From Elusimicrobiota bacterium (GTDB lineage: Bacteria; Elusimicrobiota; UBA5214; JBBAAG01): a DNA stretch of 44,057 nt. Shown here in pieces: positions 42,701-44,057 of the stretch; within the stretch, counting starts at the first letter, position 1, and the number at the start of each line of letters is the position of its first letter. Position numbers and translations under genes: made by a program. Location of the stretch: NCBI GenBank assembly GCA_041658405.1, contig JBBAAG010000016.1, positions 1 through 44,057 of the forward strand, given 5' to 3'. Under the pieces are notes generated by a model. It was given only the letters and a program-made list of their open reading frames with translations. It was not told the origin of the DNA and did no database searches.

Positions 42701-44057
42701 AGTGTCACAGTTACAGTAACAGTTGTACCGACAATCGCGGAAGTTTGGTCTGCAATAACAGTAGATGTTGTGGCATTAACCCCGCCTGTATTGATAGTCC
42801 AATTTTGTGTTGCATCAGAAATGCCTATACTAGGATTTTCTGAGATTGTAAGCAACGGACTCCCTATATTTCTATCATTATACCTGAACCTAGCTTCACC
42901 TAATGACATTGTCACTGTTGTTATAACCACATTTGCCTGATAATCAACAAAGTTATAATTTGTAGAATTACTCAGCAGGTTCAGCACTAGCGCTGCATCA
43001 ATATCCTTAATTCCCGCACTATTTTGTGCTTCAACTGTAGCAACCTGTGAAGTCGTACCGAACGCCAAGTCCTGTATAGAAGACGTAATCACAAGTTTTG
43101 ATACAATAATATTATCAATATTAAACGCCTGGCTTACCACCGCAGTTCCTGTACCATCACTATCTGCGGGAGTTATTCTCACGAGTACAGAATTATCGGT
43201 ATTACTCAAATCAACGGAGGTATCCCATGTAAACGTATGCGTTGTGCCTGGCGATAAACTTGCTTCCAGATTTTCAATCTTCTCTGATCCACCCCACTTC
43301 GTTGCTGTATTCCAACTATTACCATCGAGCGAATACTCTAGATTAACAGAACAATAATTATATGGCACAGTTTTGTTATCATCATCTATTAGATGATAAG
43401 TAATTGTTACCTGCCCGGTTTGTTCACCCGAAGGAGCGTCGATAGTAACTCTTGGCGGTGTACCTTTGACAGATACTGTACTGCCGAACACTGCAGTCCC
43501 GCTGGCTTCATAAAAACCTAACACTGTATTAGTAGTACTATTGATAGAATAAGTATAAGTAGAAACACTTAAACTATTGGGATTATTAGCATAAAATCTA
43601 TACCTGATAAACCCATCCCCTGCGTAGTTCATACGAGGATATATATAGTAATAAACTTCACCGTTGGAATAATCTCCGTCGTTATCCACACTAGGTTTCA
43701 GTTGCATCATAAACTGTTCAGTAGTTTCATATACCATATTATCGTTAATATCAATCCAAACCTGTATTGTTGTCGGCGCAACACCTTGTGATGCCAGGCC
43801 GCGGTCAAAATATTTAACCTGGAATTCACGGTCAGTCAACCGTTCTGCAAAGTTAGGTTCCACCCCATCTGATACGAACCCTGTCAACCCGGTCCACTCA
43901 AGTGTTGGATCCCAGTACAAACTTGAACCTGATACGCTATCCGGCAAGAACGGCCTGACATAATCCCGGAAGTAAACCGTAGAATTAGCAGCAGTGACAC
44001 CATACTTTGCAGTGACTGTATTTGTATCTATCAACAACCTGTCAAATGTATGAGCTA
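36733..44057 (-). CDS. Giant modular surface protein with beta-helix and FlgD-like sorting domain (partial, 5' end outside window)
   Basis: At least 2440 residues. The frame is open to the window edge with no start inside, so the N-terminus is missing. Reading 5' to 3' on the minus strand: 44057-41861 is module copy 1, with a DxNDN-type loop (WIDINDNMVYE), GTPPRVTID, two Big_1/invasin-type Ig domains (TVTVTLKDIFGNPISGK, and VVTTLKDRYNNLVSGK) and a PPVVLRTSP Ig-like domain. 41860-39261 starts with GKWNSTDTWYGG and continues as a right-handed parallel beta-helix with regular NxIxxNxxxxN-type turns at 40780-40180. 39260-37045 is module copy 2. 37020-36733 is a FlgD-Ig/type A-like sorting domain (AYPNPASNGRASLG, KIYDIMGKIVFD, APGLYIYQVRV). 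Probably an adhesin or polysaccharide-interacting surface protein exported through the PorV-type route encoded next to it. Confidence 0.9.
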   Translation of the reverse strand, partial: AHTFDRLLIDTNTVTAKYGVTAANSTVYFRDYVRPFLPDSVSGSSLYWDPTLEWTGLTGFVSDGVEPNFAERLTDREFQVKYFDRGLASQGVAPTTIQVWIDINDNMVYETTEQFMMQLKPSVDNDGDYSNGEVYYYIYPRMNYAGDGFIRYRFYANNPNSLSVSTYTYSINSTTNTVLGFYEASGTAVFGSTVSVKGTPPRVTIDAPSGEQTGQVTITYHLIDDDNKTVPYNYCSVNLEYSLDGNSWNTATKWGGSEKIENLEASLSPGTTHTFTWDTSVDLSNTDNSVLVRITPADSDGTGTAVVSQAFNIDNIIVSKLVITSSIQDLAFGTTSQVATVEAQNSAGIKDIDAALVLNLLSNSTNYNFVDYQANVVITTVTMSLGEARFRYNDRNIGSPLLTISENPSIGISDATQNWTINTGGVNATTSTVIADQTSAIVGTTVTVTVTLKDIFGNPISGKAVEVAVSGSSNYITQPTFTTNNNGLAIARFWSVVAETKTVTITDVTDSIALVSSATVVLTADVADAAKSTFVLTPGNVVAGSTISVVTTLKDRYNNLVSGKSIAISVNPVYAGDVVTQPPMLTNTAGQSTGTVTSAVIHNKTVTVTDTTDGITLNTSLTAAFTSIDPTPPVVLRTSPEANKTLNTIFRSVSATLWDNYSLNIASSTIRLLRPNDTEVSGVKTIVSTDTIELSFVDEGSDGKYTIVVNAYDSFNNLSISSVTFTVSFTYGSIYTTNKKMIGKWNSTDTWYGGVVPTDRNRVNVEQGFTLLIDSEAVCNALSLYMYDNAKVQFVGGNCTLNVINSLVLPEAGQLEIKTTQPGDNFKLSCADIWAWSWWDGWYHTNNRAEIRFETMAQQSTITVIAEDLNLGYYWDNNANMNVITSSANSVINISCRDFTLDRYDEASLITNAPNSYITFTATGTGDHGYIALGYYSNFNVRIASSNSKIDLNVDDIKIHLDYSTAIKETAAKFELINEVNTSTLTLHVNNSVTNAGLFTMRGVNPGGAVKPDPENAFRSTKLTGNYNVAYVNSVGWVDMQNVQITGFGQSRTPKKYGFMCYQNKGSVNVPPKAVYFYNCEVSSSADTGIYLLECERLNNTWYDQGITSCVIHSNKFAGVWLDNTTKSEVKGCDIYNNTGIPDGYGIYLTQSSENMILSNNVHHNNVRGIHLESSAKNMIEKNYVHHQFAEEGISIKNSNKNILMSNECAYNPVCGLSLETSINNYVSNNSCHDNANSGIRVRYGADKNIFLINTSSNNARTGLTSHSSVDNLCVGEVYRNNNFGDVYMEGEANQGYVSQLWLKGCLLNSVTEFANTIEKQEFTKENSWVISQKHDNIPGLTRIWGQFSMPQANHLWHTPVLRWNYATDTYSTNRAHGWNTAILNYDTPMLRYDDGGIDGGTTSGTNDITSISVSSTTKSELWILSYGYGPTSNQWLVKGTASGVQLGYLTHDTDYKSDNGEVGIRLTHRPPVQRGEQYVFATIAPSGDAFIQKEIDFCDFSDPSYVGASFENKAGAIVEMIGVSTAPTRITRKLAEDLADTNFYYGMKLGGGINQLAYIDYQYLDFNGLVISSAPSVNSTGLRITNIQPSTFTAYVTAQAVKHTFDSIVIDTTNIAGAWNLVATGGSDITFRDYTRPMLPDNIDLTSKVSWDPTLLWTTQPGFIEDGVEPNLAERLTNREFQIRYFDKGLAAKGNPPTTIQVWIDLNDNMVYETTEQYSMIPKPGMGNDLDYTNGEIYYYIRPNVDYAGDGFIRYRYFANNAFSVTVSTSGEYNYEATGVGVYESTFAVKGTPPRVTVDTPVGEQWGQVLITYHLIDDDLKPYPHNLASVTVEYSKNGTSWQPCTKWLGSEDVKDLECLLSPGTTHTFTWDSNTDLPESETSVVVRITATDEDGTGIPLISQSFSIDNIRAMRLVITSPAQTVSSGTVSKEVVVEGQSLGGIKDVDANFVIGLLSNSTDYAFYVVDSSDTKISTITMIMGEVRFRYLDRVPANPVISVFESPTTGVQGATQMWSVNKGGVSTITSSVTVMGSGTYAAGSTVTVRVTLRDVDLRAVSGKTVSISVTGINNIISQPAFPTNNDGQVSASFWSSSAQMKYVTATDVSDGLAIISSAAVNITPAVVSGEVSTFTIYPSTTNLLVGTTVTVNVILRDAYSNPASSKTVVIGVAGLQTSDSYVQPGLTDNSGLATGFVYINSLGSKVFTVTDTSDDIILRSSYTIVFRSLTDQTGDIVPPVVYNTTPQNGGTLSAALSEVYVNFTDTGGSGVNFASSTIRIFRPDGAEIIGGTKTVTGSNTLKLNFNRQVINGTYTMVITPYDNANNIGTIYTSIFNVSISLNEASNILKENTYAYPNPASNGRASLGYMVVNNAHVVIKIYDIMGKIVFDDEADVAAGTNNYPWLLTDEQGNKVAPGLYIYQVRVRENTGNEYSSGFKKVIVVQ
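37045..39260 (-). repeat. Internal module copy 2 of the giant gene
   Basis: The second copy of the ~730-residue module, about 4.8 kb from copy 1. It keeps the same order of domains and many identical short stretches (TTIQVWIDLNDNMVYETTEQ against TTIQVWIDINDNMVYETTEQ). It lies between the beta-helix and the C-terminal sorting domain. Conservation of block order indicates duplication within the gene. Confidence 0.88.
41861..44057 (-). repeat. Internal module copy 1 of the giant gene (cut by window edge)
   Basis: About 2.2 kb that aligns in order with 37045-39260. Matching landmarks are the HTFD segment at the window edge, FRDYxRPxLPD, the WDPTLxWT line, DGVEPNxAERLTxREFQ, TTIQVWIDxNDNMVYETTEQ, YAGDGFIRYR, GTPPRVTxD, GEQxGQVxITYHLIDDD, two Ig domains, and a PPVV Ig-like domain. 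Similarity is high at the start and falls towards the Ig domains. Confidence 0.88.

Overview
The window is 44 kb of a bacterial chromosome. It is moderately AT-rich and uses the standard genetic code. A secretin (PilQ), a PilP lipoprotein, an outer-membrane PorV/PorQ-type protein and WecA-type lipid-carrier chemistry indicate a Gram-negative cell. PEGA-domain kinase, PorV, FlgD-like C-terminal sorting domains, DUF2341 and several radical SAM enzymes occurring together resemble uncultivated phyla such as Elusimicrobiota, Omnitrophota or Firestonebacteria. That placement is an impression from gene content, not a phylogenetic result. No tRNA, rRNA, CRISPR array, transposase, integrase or phage gene was seen.

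The layout is read in the direction of transcription. All genes except one are on the minus strand, so transcription runs from high to low coordinates. (1) 44057-36733 is the C-terminal part of a giant modular surface protein, cut by the window edge. It has two copies of a ~2.2 kb module flanking a parallel beta-helix and ends in a FlgD/type A-like sorting domain. (2) 36704-35724 encodes a PorV/PorQ-like outer-membrane protein. (3) 35710-31186 is a tight pilM-pilN-pilO-pilP-pilQ operon for the type IV pilus alignment complex and secretin. (4) 31173-27966 holds two tandem O-antigen ligase/polymerase-like (Wzy/WaaL) proteins with C-terminal TPR regions. (5) 27940-25140 holds a YfhO-type GT-C protein and a DPM1-like GT2. 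(6) 25097-22832 holds a TIM-barrel sugar isomerase/epimerase-like protein and a secreted DUF2341 protein with its own sorting domain. (7) 22713-2703 is a long glycan-assembly cluster: a second DPM1-like GT2, two B12-type radical SAM proteins, a radical SAM/SPASM protein, two GT4 transferases, a nucleotidyltransferase, an NAD-dependent epimerase, two further GT-C proteins, two LPG_synthase_TM (UPF0104) transporter-like proteins, a WecA/MraY-type priming transferase and an FAD mutase-like enzyme. (8) 2718-25 encodes a transmembrane Ser/Thr kinase with PEGA domains, overlapping the last glycosyltransferase.

A plausible joint reading is envelope biogenesis. WecA-like and GT4 enzymes would build a lipid-linked glycan in the cytoplasm. 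DPM1-like GT2 enzymes would make polyprenyl-phosphate sugars, and multi-pass UPF0104 proteins could move these or related lipids across the membrane. GT-C enzymes and Wzy/WaaL proteins would then add, polymerise or ligate sugars on the periplasmic face, onto lipid or possibly onto pilins or surface proteins. The pilus and PorV genes would handle surface display. Domain assignments are strong; the substrates and the link between the modules are inference.

There is no gene-free stretch above 300 bases. The longest gaps are about 120 bases, at 22714-22831 and 24113-24236. Most adjacent genes overlap by 4-28 bases or lie within 75 bases, which implies long operons.
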